The translations under genes and the position numbers were made by a program. Under the pieces are notes generated by a model, which ran no database searches, was not told where the DNA came from, and saw only the letters and a program-made list of their open reading frames with translations. From positions 62,001 through 126,000 of the forward strand of contig CAVTJR010000001.1 of the NCBI GenBank assembly GCA_963735115.1: DNA of 64,000 nt, in the 5' to 3' direction. This document shows, piece by piece, positions 33,002 through 41,890 of this stretch; position 1 is the stretch's first letter, and each line of letters begins with the position of its first letter. Source of the DNA: JAKACA01 sp963735115. Lineage in GTDB: Bacteria; Actinomycetota; Acidimicrobiia; Acidimicrobiales; Bog-793.

Positions 33002-34773
33002 GGAACCTCCGTGGGCGGATGGGGTGTGTCGGGCTCTGCCAGCGCCCGCGGCGGCGCTGGGGCGGCGGCGGTCACCTCAGCGGCCGACAGGGTCGCTCCC
33101 TCGGATGCGACCCGACCTCCGAGGGCGACGTCGAGCGCCCAGCGGTAGTCGGGCTTCCCGGCGGGAGAGCGGACGAATTCATCCACGAGATGGAGCTCTC
33201 GGGGCAGCTTGTAACCGGCGATGCGGGTACGGCAGAGCGCTTGGATGGACGCCAGATCCGGGTGCGACCCCTGCCGGGCCTGCACGACGGCGGCCACTCG
33301 CTGCCCGTAGAGCGGATCGGGCACGCCCACGATGGTGCAGTCGTACACGTCTGGGTGCGCCTTGACGGCCGCCTCCACCTCCTCGGGGAAGACCTTCTCG
33401 CCCCCGGTGTTGATCGAGACCGAGCCGCGGCCGAGCAGGCTGATCGCTCCGTCCTCCTCGAGGAGAGCGAGATCGCCCGTCATCACGTAACGGGTGCCGT
33501 CCACTTCGATGAACACCTCGGCCGTCTTGGCCGCATCCTTGTGGTAGCCGATGGGGATGTTGCCGGATCGGGCGAGGCGGCCGATCTCGCCGGTACCGGG
33601 CAGGAGGGGTTTGAGGTCGGCGCCGAGCACGACCGAGTCGCGGACGGCGGTCACCGTCGGGCCGCCGCGCATGGCGGTCTCTCCCGCCTTGACGACGACG
33701 ATGCCGTTGGCGCCGCTCTCCGACGATCCGATGGCGTCGGTCATCATCAGGTTCGGGAAATGGCGGAAGAACGCCTCTTTCACGTCGGGGGAGAAGACCG
33801 CCGCCGTTGAGGAGAGCCCGAAGAGCGACGACGTGTCGTAGGGCTCGCCGGCAAGCGCCTTCGCTTCGTACTCCTCGATCAGCGGGCGGGCCATCGCATC
33901 ACCGGTGAACATGACGAGGTTGACACCCAGCTCGCCGACGAGCCGCCAGACACCCGCCGGATCGAAGCGGTCCACGAGCACGACGCGGTTGCCCTTGAAG
34001 CTCTGGCCCATGACCCCCCACTGCGTCGCACCGTGCATGAGGGGGGCGATGGGGAGGAACGTGACGGCGAAATTGTCGGCCACGGCTTTGCGGGCGAGCC
34101 CCTCCGGATCCTCGATGCGGATGTTGGTGAGCGGGTCGATGCCGCCGCCGAGGGCGAACAGGACGTCTTCGTGGCGCCAGACGACCCCCTTCGGCAGGCC
34201 CGTCGTGCCCCCCGTGAAGAGGATGTAGCGGTCGTCGGGCGAGCGCGGGGCGAAGTCCCGCAACGGCGAGCGCGGCTCGAGAGCGGCCTCGTAGCTGGTG
34301 ACGCTGACCTTCCCGAAACCCGCCACCTCTTCAGTGCCCCCGTCCCCGCCTCCGCTTCCGTCCTCGACGACGAGCACGTGACGCAGCTGCGGGAGAGCGT
34401 CCTCGCAGGCCGCCACGAGCGGGGCGAAGCGCCGGTCCACCACCATGGCCACGACGTCGGAGCTGGCGAACAGGTATCGGAGCTCGTCCTCGACGTAGCG
34501 GTAGTTGATGTTGATCCAGACGGCGCGCAGCTTGAAGACGGCCCAGAGCGTCTCGACCCACTCGACGCGGTTGTAGGCGTAGATGCCGACGTGGTCTCCC
34601 GGGCGGACACCCTCGGAGGCGAGGTGGTGGGCAAGCTGGTTCGCCCGCCCCTCCATCTCCGCATAGGTCCGCCGGACACCATTGGCAACGAGGTACTCGC
34701 GCTCGGCAAAGACGTCGACGGCGTGCTCGAACAGGTCGGCCAGGTTGAACTCCACCGGCGGTAAGTAGAACAT
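32998..34773 (-). CDS. Acyl-CoA synthetase (FadD-like AMP-binding enzyme)
   Basis: 591 residues. It activates a carboxylic acid to acyl-AMP and then acyl-CoA. P-loop motif YILFTGGTTGLPKGVVW, later TDAIGSSESGANG and GDLALLEEDGAISLLGRGS. The C-terminal PxxxxGKxDYR element appears as SPAGKPDYRWAL with the catalytic Lys. The C-terminal tail of about 35 residues is Ala/Pro-rich. The substrate, fatty acid or steroid-derived acid, is not shown. Coupled to the nitronate monooxygenase gene and divergent from the next gene, with about 70 bases between starts. Confidence 0.93.
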   Translation of the reverse strand: MFYLPPVEFNLADLFEHAVDVFAEREYLVANGVRRTYAEMEGRANQLAHHLASEGVRPGDHVGIYAYNRVEWVETLWAVFKLRAVWININYRYVEDELRYLFASSDVVAMVVDRRFAPLVAACEDALPQLRHVLVVEDGSGGGDGGTEEVAGFGKVSVTSYEAALEPRSPLRDFAPRSPDDRYILFTGGTTGLPKGVVWRHEDVLFALGGGIDPLTNIRIEDPEGLARKAVADNFAVTFLPIAPLMHGATQWGVMGQSFKGNRVVLVDRFDPAGVWRLVGELGVNLVMFTGDAMARPLIEEYEAKALAGEPYDTSSLFGLSSTAAVFSPDVKEAFFRHFPNLMMTDAIGSSESGANGIVVVKAGETAMRGGPTVTAVRDSVVLGADLKPLLPGTGEIGRLARSGNIPIGYHKDAAKTAEVFIEVDGTRYVMTGDLALLEEDGAISLLGRGSVSINTGGEKVFPEEVEAAVKAHPDVYDCTIVGVPDPLYGQRVAAVVQARQGSHPDLASIQALCRTRIAGYKLPRELHLVDEFVRSPAGKPDYRWALDVALGGRVASEGATLSAAEVTAAAPAPPRALAEPDTPHPPTEVP

Positions 34774-34846
34774 GTTCTCGTTTTGGCAGCAAGCAAGCGG
34801 CAGGCGTCTGAAAGGATGCGTGTCACAACCGCTTCGGGAGGGTGAG

Positions 34847-35962
34847 ATGCCGGTTTCGCTCGACGAGTACCCCGTTCACCAGGTGTCACTCTCGATGGCT
34901 TACGTGGCCACGAGTGACCGCAACGCCTACGACCGCTGCTACCTCAACGCTCACAACCGCACTGGCGAGCTGTTCGTGGTCAGCGGCATGGGCGTCTACC
35001 CCAACCTCGGGGTCACCGACGCCTTCATCACGGTGATGCGCTCGGGTCGCCAGTGCACCCTGCAGCTGTCCGACGCCCTCGAGGGCGATCGCATGTCCCA
35101 GCAGGTCGGCCCCTTTCGGATCGAGGTCGTCGAGCCGTTGCGGCAGGTCCGGCTGGTCTGCGAGCCGGGCGAGCTCGGGATCGGCCTCGACCTGCTCTGG
35201 ACGGGATCCTTCCCGCCCGTGGACGAGCCCCTGCACACGATCCGTACGGGGGCTCGGAACATCCTCGAGGGCGCCCGTTTCGCCCAGGTGGGAACGTGCG
35301 AAGGCATCGTCCACCTCGATGGCGAGGACATCGCCTTCGCGACGGAGTCCTCGGCCGGCACCCGTGACCGCTCCTGGGGAATCCGCCCCGTCGGGGAATC
35401 AGAACCCGCTGGCCGGGGTGCCGCCGATCCTGTGGACGGGTTCGGGTTCTGGTGGACGTACGCACCGCTGCGATTCGACGACTTCGCCATCGTCGTGATC
35501 GCCCAGGAGGACGGCGACGGCACCCGGACGACCGCCGAGGCCGTGCGGATCTGGCCGGCCGAGTCAGGGCGGCCGCCTGAGCAGCTCGGCTGGGCCGACA
35601 TCGCCATCCGCTACCGCTCGGGCACGCGTCTGCCGACTGGGGCGACGATCACGATGTCGAAACGAGGCGCCCCCACTGTCGTCGAGATCGACACCCTCGG
35701 CTACGTCCTGCTCAGCGCCGGCCCGGGCTACAACGGCGACCCCGGCTGGTCACATGGACGCTGGCGCGGGCGAGACTGGGCCGCCCGCGTCGACGCCGAT
35801 CTGAGCGACCCCGACCTCGCCGGCCAGACCGCCTTCGGAGTCATCGATCACGTGGCACGCGCCAGCTGCGACGGGCACGTGGGCTACGGGTTGTTCGAGC
35901 ACGCCACGTTCGGGCGGCACGTCCCCTCGGGCTTCGAGGGATGGGACAGCGTGACGCCGTGA
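34847..35962 (+). CDS. Conserved hypothetical protein, coupled to a phosphotransferase
   Basis: 371 residues from ATG 34847 with GGGAGG upstream; a longer frame from 34772 would overlap the divergent synthetase start. No signal or membrane segment. Blocks such as SLSMAYVATSDRNAYDRCYL, YPNLGVTDAFITV, WTYAPLRFDDFAIVV and CDGHVGYGLFEHATFGRHVP suggest a beta-rich, lipocalin- or hydroxyneurosporene-dehydrogenase-like fold. That is an impression only. The function is unknown. The stop overlaps the phosphotransferase GTG by GTGA, so the two act together, probably in lipid or steroid metabolism with the neighbouring synthetase. Confidence 0.8.
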   Translation: MPVSLDEYPVHQVSLSMAYVATSDRNAYDRCYLNAHNRTGELFVVSGMGVYPNLGVTDAFITVMRSGRQCTLQLSDALEGDRMSQQVGPFRIEVVEPLRQVRLVCEPGELGIGLDLLWTGSFPPVDEPLHTIRTGARNILEGARFAQVGTCEGIVHLDGEDIAFATESSAGTRDRSWGIRPVGESEPAGRGAADPVDGFGFWWTYAPLRFDDFAIVVIAQEDGDGTRTTAEAVRIWPAESGRPPEQLGWADIAIRYRSGTRLPTGATITMSKRGAPTVVEIDTLGYVLLSAGPGYNGDPGWSHGRWRGRDWAARVDADLSDPDLAGQTAFGVIDHVARASCDGHVGYGLFEHATFGRHVPSGFEGWDSVTP

Positions 35963-37146
35963 CGGAAGCCGGGCCAGTCGGAGCAGAGGTTCCCGAGGCA
36001 GGCGGGGCGGTCCAAGCCGGGGCGCAGACAGGGGACACGAGCGATGCCCTCGGGCTCCAGTCCTCCACGAGAGACCGAGATGAGTTGCGGGACGCCCTGG
36101 AGAGCTGGCTCTCGGCGTCCGGTCTCGGGACCCGCGTGCTCTCCCTCGAGGTGCCGGAGCACACCGGGGTCTCCAGCCTCTCGGTCCTGCTCGAAGTCGA
36201 GGGAACCGGGGCGGCGCCGGCACGACTCGTGGCCCGGCTCGCGCCGGACGATCAGGCCGTGCCGGTGTTCCCGAACTACGACCTCGAGAAGCAGTTCCTC
36301 GTCCTCGAGCACCTTGGTCGCCAAGGCGGTGTGCCCGTCCCCCGCGTCCACCGCCTCGAGCTCGACGTGAGGCCGCTCGGTGTGCCCTTCTTCCTGATGG
36401 ACCGCATCGACGGCGCCATCCCGCCGGACATCCTCCCCTACCCGTTCGGATCCTGGCTGACCGAGGCGGACCGGGTCGACCAGCGGCGCTTGCAGGAAGG
36501 CGCTCTCGCCGCCCTGGCCGCCGTCCACCGGGTCGAGCTGCCGCCCGAGCTCGAGGCACGCCTGGCGTTCGACAAGGAAGGCCCAACGGCTCTCCATCGC
36601 CACGTCGCTCAAGTTCGCAGCTACTACGAGTGGTGCTCCTCCGATGGGGTGCGGTCGTCGGTCATCGAGGAGGGCTTCTCATGGCTGGAGGACCACTGGC
36701 CTGAAGGGGTGGACGATTTCGTCCTCAGCTGGGGCGACTCCCGCATCGGCAACATGGTCTTTCGGGACTTCACGCCGGTGGCGCTGCTCGACTGGGAGAT
36801 GGTGGGCCTCGCCCCCCGCGAGGTCGACCTCGGCTGGATGATCTACCTGCACCGCTGGTTCGACGACATCACCGCCATGATGGAGATCGAGCCGATGCGG
36901 CACTTCATGCGCGTACCCGACGCCGTGGCGACCTATGAGGCCGAGAGCGGGACGACCGTCCGGGACATGAGGTTCTTCCTCTTCTACGCCGCCCTCCACC
37001 ACGGGATCATCATGTTCCGGGTCACACGTCGGCAGATCGCCTTCGGCCAGGCCGTCATGCCCGACGACCCGAACGATCTCATCCTGCACCGGACGACCCT
37101 GGAGCAGATGATGGAGGGGACGTACTGGGAGGGCTTCGAAGCGTGA
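35959..37146 (+). CDS. APH-family phosphotransferase (ACAD10/FadE36-like kinase domain)
   Basis: 395 residues from GTG 35959 (4-bp overlap with the gene before). Kinase-fold motifs: catalytic loop FVLSWGDSRIGNMVF (Asp and Asn, with Ser replacing the usual His of HGD), metal-binding LLDWEMVGLAPREVDLGW, and a helical C-terminal lobe. Human ACAD10/11 carry such a domain that phosphorylates hydroxyacyl-CoA. Bacterial stand-alone copies near acyl-CoA genes are common in Actinobacteria. That function here is inference from family and neighbours. The N-terminal 40 residues are low complexity. Confidence 0.85.
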   Translation: MTEAGPVGAEVPEAGGAVQAGAQTGDTSDALGLQSSTRDRDELRDALESWLSASGLGTRVLSLEVPEHTGVSSLSVLLEVEGTGAAPARLVARLAPDDQAVPVFPNYDLEKQFLVLEHLGRQGGVPVPRVHRLELDVRPLGVPFFLMDRIDGAIPPDILPYPFGSWLTEADRVDQRRLQEGALAALAAVHRVELPPELEARLAFDKEGPTALHRHVAQVRSYYEWCSSDGVRSSVIEEGFSWLEDHWPEGVDDFVLSWGDSRIGNMVFRDFTPVALLDWEMVGLAPREVDLGWMIYLHRWFDDITAMMEIEPMRHFMRVPDAVATYEAESGTTVRDMRFFLFYAALHHGIIMFRVTRRQIAFGQAVMPDDPNDLILHRTTLEQMMEGTYWEGFEA

Positions 37147-37166
37147 CTGGCTCGCCGGGCGCGACT

Positions 37167-37290
37167 TCGGGTTCGGGCGCCGCCTACGGTTCGGACTCCA
37201 GTTCAGGCGCCAGCGGTTCGGGCGCCGCCGGCGGTTCGGGCGCTAGCGCCGGTTCGGGCGCCGGCTCGGCCCGCGGCCGGCGCCGGTAGG
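37167..37290. repeat. Degenerate GGTTCGGGCGCC-type repeats
   Basis: At least five copies of G-G-T-T-C-G-G-G-C-G-C-C or one-base variants occur in this gap between the phosphotransferase stop and the SRAP gene. Spacing is irregular (12-27 bp). No gene or promoter is evident in the rest of the gap. Confidence 0.65.
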
Positions 37291-37300
37291 TTCGCCGGAG

Positions 37301-38125
37301 ATGTGCGGTCGTTTCGTGGCCAGCCGGCCCGTGGAGGACATCGCGGCCCTCCTCGATGTCGATGACATCGAGGTGCCCGAGGAGTTGACGGCGCCTCGCT
37401 GGAACGTGGCCCCGACCGACGGTGTTCTCGCCGTGGCGACACGTGTCCGCAAGGACGTCGCCGAGCCCCGGCGGCGTCTCACCGACTATCGGTGGGGGCT
37501 CGTGCCCTCGTGGGCGAAGGATCCCGCAGTCGGGATGCGGGCGTTCAACGCTCGGGCCGAGTCGCTGTTGGAGCGGCCCGCCTTTCGCACGGCCCTCGCC
37601 AAGCGCCGCTGCCTCGTTCCCGCCGACGCCTTCTACGAGTGGGAGAAGGTGGCCGCCGGCGGGCGCGTCGTCAGACGCCAGCCGTGGTGCTTCACAGCCG
37701 CCGACGGCGGGCTGCTGGCCTTCGCCGGACTCTGGGAGGCCTGGAGGTCACCCGTCGAGGAGGACCCGCAGGCCTTCGCGCCCGGTGCCGGCTGGCACGA
37801 CCACTGGCTGCTCTCGTGCACGGTCATCACGACGGCCGCGAACGCCGTCGTCGAGCCCTTGCACGACCGCATGCCCGTGATCCTGCAGCGCCGCGACTGG
37901 GCTATGTGGCTCGAGCCGGCACCGCTCGACCGCGGAGAGATCAGCGCACTGCTGCAGCCGGCACCGGCCGAGCTGCTTTGCTCCTATCCCGTCTCACCTG
38001 CGGTGAACAACACCCGCTCGGACGGGCCGGAGCTGGTGGCGCCGCTGCTGCCGGCCGGCGCCGCCGGCGATGAGGATGACGGGGACGACGACGGTGGGCA
38101 ACCTCGCTTGCTCCCGCTGCCCTGA
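37301..38125 (+). CDS. SOS response-associated peptidase (SRAP / HMCES family)
   Basis: 274 residues. It begins MCGRF, so Cys2 becomes the N-terminal catalytic residue that forms a stable crosslink with abasic sites in single-stranded DNA. Other family residues: PRWNVAPTD, YRWGLVPSWAKDP, FNARAESLLERPAFR (Asn and Glu), RCLVPADAFYEWE and the His motif PLHDRMPVIL. A C-terminal Asp-rich tail of about 30 residues is unusual. The family protects stalled forks. The gene stands alone, with no LexA box noted. Confidence 0.95.
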   Translation: MCGRFVASRPVEDIAALLDVDDIEVPEELTAPRWNVAPTDGVLAVATRVRKDVAEPRRRLTDYRWGLVPSWAKDPAVGMRAFNARAESLLERPAFRTALAKRRCLVPADAFYEWEKVAAGGRVVRRQPWCFTAADGGLLAFAGLWEAWRSPVEEDPQAFAPGAGWHDHWLLSCTVITTAANAVVEPLHDRMPVILQRRDWAMWLEPAPLDRGEISALLQPAPAELLCSYPVSPAVNNTRSDGPELVAPLLPAGAAGDEDDGDDDGGQPRLLPLP

Positions 38126-38164
38126 CGGCACTGAGCAACGGCGCCGGCTCAGGGGGTCCGATGG

Positions 38165-40153
38165 TCAGGCCGGGATGAGCGAGAGCCGCCGGGCCGCCGT
38201 CACCGTCGAGGCGGCGATGCCGGGACCGTCGAGCCCGAGCCGAGCCAGGATCGCATCCGGCTTGCCGTGGGCGATGTAGGTCGTGGGCACGCCGAGGACC
38301 AGCCGCCGCGGCTCGGGCAGCTGGCGAGCGGCGGCGATCGCCTCGGCTTCGCCGCAGAGGTAGGAGCCGGCGCCGCCGTGGGCGAGCCCGTCCTCGGCGG
38401 TGACCACGAGCCGGGCCGTCACCATCTGCTCGAGGAGCGCCGGGTCGGCCGGCCGAACGACGCGCGGGTCGATGACAGTGACGTCGAGGCCTTCAGCTTC
38501 GAGCAGGTGGGCGGCCGCCAGACAGGCTCGAGCCAGCTTGCCGATCCCGACGAGCACGATCTCGCCTGAGCCCTCCCGCAGGGTGCGGGCTTCCAAGCCC
38601 GATCCCGGCGGCGCCAACGGCCCTGGCGAGGTCGTCTTCGGGTAACGCACGAGGGAAGGGCCCGTGGCAGCGAGCGCCGCCGTCAGGGCCGGCCCGATCT
38701 CGGCCGGCTCGGCGGGGGCGAAGATGGCGAGGTTGGGCACTTGCAGCGCCTGCACCATGTCGTACAAGCCATGATGGGAGGGGCCGTCGTCGCCCGTGAT
38801 GCCAGCACGGTCCGCCACCACGACGACGGGCTGCTGGTGCAAGCCGACGTCGAGGTTCCATTGGTCGACGGCGCGAGCGACGAACGTCGAGTAGATCGCC
38901 ACGACGGGATGCAGACCGGTCATCGCCATGCCGGCGGCGGCCGTGAGGGCGTGCTGCTCGGCGATGCCGACGTCGAAGAAGCGCTCCGGGAAGTGGTCCT
39001 GGAAGCTGAGCAACCCCGTCGGCCCGGGCATGGCGGCCGTGATCGCAACGATCCGGGGATCGGCCTCTGCTGCAGCCAGGAGCGCCTTCGCGAACGCATC
39101 GGTGTAGCTCTCGCCGAGCGGCGTCGGCGCCGGCAAGCCCCCCGGGTCGTCCGTCGGTGCGCCCACGCGCGGGAGCGCCCCGCCGCTCTGGACGGCGGGG
39201 GAGTGCCCTCCGGCGGGCGAGGTGTGCGCCGGCGCCGCCCGGAAGTCGTGCAGCTTCTGCACCTCGTCGTCCTCCGCCGGGCCGTAGCCCTTGCCTTTCT
39301 TCGTCAGCACGTGCAGCACGATGGGTCCTTCCCAGGCTGCTGCGCGCCGCATCGCCTGCTCCATGGCGGCGATATCGTGGCCGTCGAGCGGTCCGGTGTA
39401 GCGGACGCCGAGGGCTTCGAAGAAGACGTGCGGTTCGACGACCTCACGCAGTGCCGAGGTGAAACCGTGGATCGACGTGTAGGCGACGGAGCCGACTCCG
39501 GGCAGGTCGCGCAAGCCGTGGCGGACGCGCTCGCGCAACTGCACGTATCGAGGGTCGAGGCGAAGGTGCGTGAGCGATCCGGACAGCTTCGAGATCGTGG
39601 GTGCGTAGCTGCGACCGTTGTCGTTCAGGATGATGAGGACACGTGCGCCCGAGTGGCCGAGATTGTTGAGCGCCTCATAGGCGAGGCCACCGGTGAGGGC
39701 GCCGTCGCCGACGACGGCGACGACCCGGCGCTCGCGTTGGGAAGGGTCGGCTTCGGCCTCCAGCCGCAGCGCCGAGGCCATCCCGTAGGCGTAGGAGAGC
39801 GCTGTCGAGGCGTGCGAGTTCTCGACGAGGTCGTGAGGGGACTCCGCCCGGTTGGGGTAGCCGGAGAGGCCGCCTTCCTGCTTCAGATGCTCGAAACCCG
39901 CCTTCCTGCCCGTCAAAAGCTTGTGAACATATGCCTGGTGGCCCGTGTCGAACAGCAGCAAGTCGCGAGGCGAGTCGAAGACGCGGTGAAGTGCGATGGT
40001 CAGCTCGACCGCACCCAGGTTGGATCCGAGGTGCCCGCCGGTCTTCGAAACGGAATCGACGAGGAAGTCGCGAATCTCCGCCGCCAGGGTCACACACTCG
40101 GCGCTCGAAAGCGCCTTCACGTCGCTGGGAGTATGGATGTGGTCGAGGATCAT
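38165..40153 (-). CDS. dxs: 1-deoxy-D-xylulose-5-phosphate synthase
   Basis: 662 residues from ATG 40153, the family-typical start MILDHI; GTG 40177 upstream is also open. It is thiamine-diphosphate-dependent and makes DXP from pyruvate and glyceraldehyde-3-phosphate, the first step of the MEP pathway (ispE lies at 9733-10533). Motifs: GGHLGSNLGAVELT, FDTGHQAYVHKLLTGR, ThDP-binding GDGALTGGLAYEALNNLG, and the pyrimidine-domain block GITGDDGPSHHGLYDM. An Ala/Pro/Gly-rich linker of about 50 residues separates domains I and II. Divergent from the PPOX-type gene. Confidence 0.95.
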   Translation of the reverse strand: MILDHIHTPSDVKALSSAECVTLAAEIRDFLVDSVSKTGGHLGSNLGAVELTIALHRVFDSPRDLLLFDTGHQAYVHKLLTGRKAGFEHLKQEGGLSGYPNRAESPHDLVENSHASTALSYAYGMASALRLEAEADPSQRERRVVAVVGDGALTGGLAYEALNNLGHSGARVLIILNDNGRSYAPTISKLSGSLTHLRLDPRYVQLRERVRHGLRDLPGVGSVAYTSIHGFTSALREVVEPHVFFEALGVRYTGPLDGHDIAAMEQAMRRAAAWEGPIVLHVLTKKGKGYGPAEDDEVQKLHDFRAAPAHTSPAGGHSPAVQSGGALPRVGAPTDDPGGLPAPTPLGESYTDAFAKALLAAAEADPRIVAITAAMPGPTGLLSFQDHFPERFFDVGIAEQHALTAAAGMAMTGLHPVVAIYSTFVARAVDQWNLDVGLHQQPVVVVADRAGITGDDGPSHHGLYDMVQALQVPNLAIFAPAEPAEIGPALTAALAATGPSLVRYPKTTSPGPLAPPGSGLEARTLREGSGEIVLVGIGKLARACLAAAHLLEAEGLDVTVIDPRVVRPADPALLEQMVTARLVVTAEDGLAHGGAGSYLCGEAEAIAAARQLPEPRRLVLGVPTTYIAHGKPDAILARLGLDGPGIAASTVTAARRLSLIPA

Positions 40154-40350
40154 GGTGGTCGAGAGGGCGCGCCTCACCTCTGTGCGGCGCGCAAATAGAG
40201 GCTACCCGGACGGCGGCAACCGCGCCGGTAGCCACCGTGGCGGTCGGACAGGGCCGCGGCGGCGTCATCTCGACGCCCGCCCGCTCGCCCGCCCGCCGGC
40301 CCCCTCGGCGGGTAGCGTGTCGGGCCGGAGTCAACGCGGGAGGTACTGCA

Positions 40351-40749
40351 GTGTCGCAGGGACTGACTGAGAGCGCGAAGTCGTTTCTCCGCGAGCCCGT
40401 GTTGGCCCACATCGCCTCCATCGATTCCAAGGGACGGCCCAACATCACGCCCGTCTGGATCGATGTCGACGGTGACGACATCGTCTTCAACACGGCCGAG
40501 GGCCGCCTGAAGACGAAGAACCTCCGCGCCAACCCGAACGTGGCCGTGTCGGTCGTCGACCCGGCCGACAACTACCGCGTCATCGCTTTGGGGGGCACGG
40601 TCACCGAGATGACCCATGAGGGCGCCGACGAGCACATCGACTCGCTCGCCCGCAAGTACCTCGGGGTCGACTATCCGAACCGCCGCGAAGGTGAGCAGCG
40701 CGTCAAGATCCGGATCCGCCCCGAGCGGATCGCGATGCAACCCCAATAG
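40351..40749 (+). CDS. PPOX-class / F420-dependent split-barrel oxidoreductase
   Basis: 132 residues from GTG 40351 with GGGAGG 7 bases upstream. The split beta-barrel pattern is clear: FLREPVLAHIASIDSKGRPN, TPVWIDVDGDDIVFNTAEG, LKTKNLRANPNVAVSVVDPA and the C-terminal VKIRIRPERI. Members bind FMN or F420. The short actinobacterial ones are often F420-dependent reductases of unknown substrate. It is followed 13 bases later by ald, probably in one transcript. Confidence 0.9.
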   Translation: MSQGLTESAKSFLREPVLAHIASIDSKGRPNITPVWIDVDGDDIVFNTAEGRLKTKNLRANPNVAVSVVDPADNYRVIALGGTVTEMTHEGADEHIDSLARKYLGVDYPNRREGEQRVKIRIRPERIAMQPQ

Positions 40750-40762
40750 GAGGAGGGCGGAG

Positions 40763-41875
40763 ATGATCATCGGCATTCCGACCGAGGTGAAGACGGCCGA
40801 GAACCGTGTGGCGATGACGCCGGACGGCGTGCGTGGGCTCACGGCCCTCGGTCACGAGGTGCGCGTGCAGTCAGGAGCCGGCGTCGGCTCGTCCTTCTCC
40901 GATGCCGACTTCATCGCCGCCGGAGGCACGATGGTGACCGTCGAGGAGGCCTGGGCGTCGGAGCTCGTCTGCAAGGTGAAGGAGCCGCAGGAGTACGAGT
41001 TTCCGTACCTGCGGGACGATCTCGTGCTGTTCACCTACCTCCACCTCGCCGCCTACCCGGAGGTCGCCAAGGCGCTCTTCGAGGCGAAGACGACCGGAAT
41101 CGCCTACGAGACGGTGCAGACGGCCAACGGCGACCTTCCGCTGCTGGCGCCCATGAGCGAGGTCGCCGGCCGGATCGCCACCCAGGTGGGGGCATCGCTG
41201 CTGGAGAAACGCAACGGCACGCGTGGCATCCTGCTCGGCGGGGTGCCCGGCGTGCGGGCCGCTCGCGTCGTGGTCATCGGAGCCGGCCACGTCGGTTGGA
41301 ACGCCTCCTGGATCGCCCAGGGCATGGAGGCCGAGGTGCTCCTCCTCGACCGCAACATCGACCGCCTGCGCTGGGTAGACCAAATCCACAGGGGAAGGAT
41401 CTTGACCCTCGCCTCCAACCGGGGCTCCATCGAGCGGGCGCTGCTGGACGCGGATCTCCTCATCGGTGCTGTTCTCGTCGCCGGAGGCCGCGCCCCGATC
41501 GTGGTGAGCGAGGACATGGTGGCGATGATGCGGCCCGGCTCGGTGATCGTCGACGTAGCCGTCGACCAGGGTGGCTGCATCGAGACGACGCACGAGACGA
41601 CGCACGAGGATCCGACTTACTTCGTGCACGGGGTCCTTCATTACGCAGTCGGCAACATGCCCGCGGCCGTGCCTCACACCTCGACCTACGCCCTCACCAA
41701 CGCCACCCTCCCCTACGTGCTGGCGCTCGCCGAGCACGGAGTCGCCGGCGCCGTGGCGGGCGATCCCGCCCTGCGAGGCGGTGTCAACACCGTCGATGGC
41801 GTCTGCACGAATACCGCCGTCGCCGACGCCCTCGGCGTCGAAGCAGGTGACCCGCTGCAGCTGCTCGGCGTCTAG
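40763..41875 (+). CDS. ald: Alanine dehydrogenase
   Basis: 370 residues from ATG 40763 with GGAGGGCGGAG upstream. It catalyses NAD-dependent interconversion of alanine with pyruvate and ammonia. N-terminal MIIGIPTEVKTAENRVAMTP includes the substrate Arg. Lys in VCKVKEPQEYE and His in YLHLAAYPEVA are catalytic. The NAD fold is VVIGAGHVGWNAS with acidic end LLLDRNIDRL. A later block is IVDVAVDQGGCIETT. Full length. Confidence 0.95.
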   Translation: MIIGIPTEVKTAENRVAMTPDGVRGLTALGHEVRVQSGAGVGSSFSDADFIAAGGTMVTVEEAWASELVCKVKEPQEYEFPYLRDDLVLFTYLHLAAYPEVAKALFEAKTTGIAYETVQTANGDLPLLAPMSEVAGRIATQVGASLLEKRNGTRGILLGGVPGVRAARVVVIGAGHVGWNASWIAQGMEAEVLLLDRNIDRLRWVDQIHRGRILTLASNRGSIERALLDADLLIGAVLVAGGRAPIVVSEDMVAMMRPGSVIVDVAVDQGGCIETTHETTHEDPTYFVHGVLHYAVGNMPAAVPHTSTYALTNATLPYVLALAEHGVAGAVAGDPALRGGVNTVDGVCTNTAVADALGVEAGDPLQLLGV

Positions 41876-41890
41876 GTGGCGGCAGGGCGC

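Noticed and set aside
38741..40198. Plus-strand frame of 485 codons
   Set aside because: Antisense to dxs; the dxs motifs on the other strand are unambiguous.
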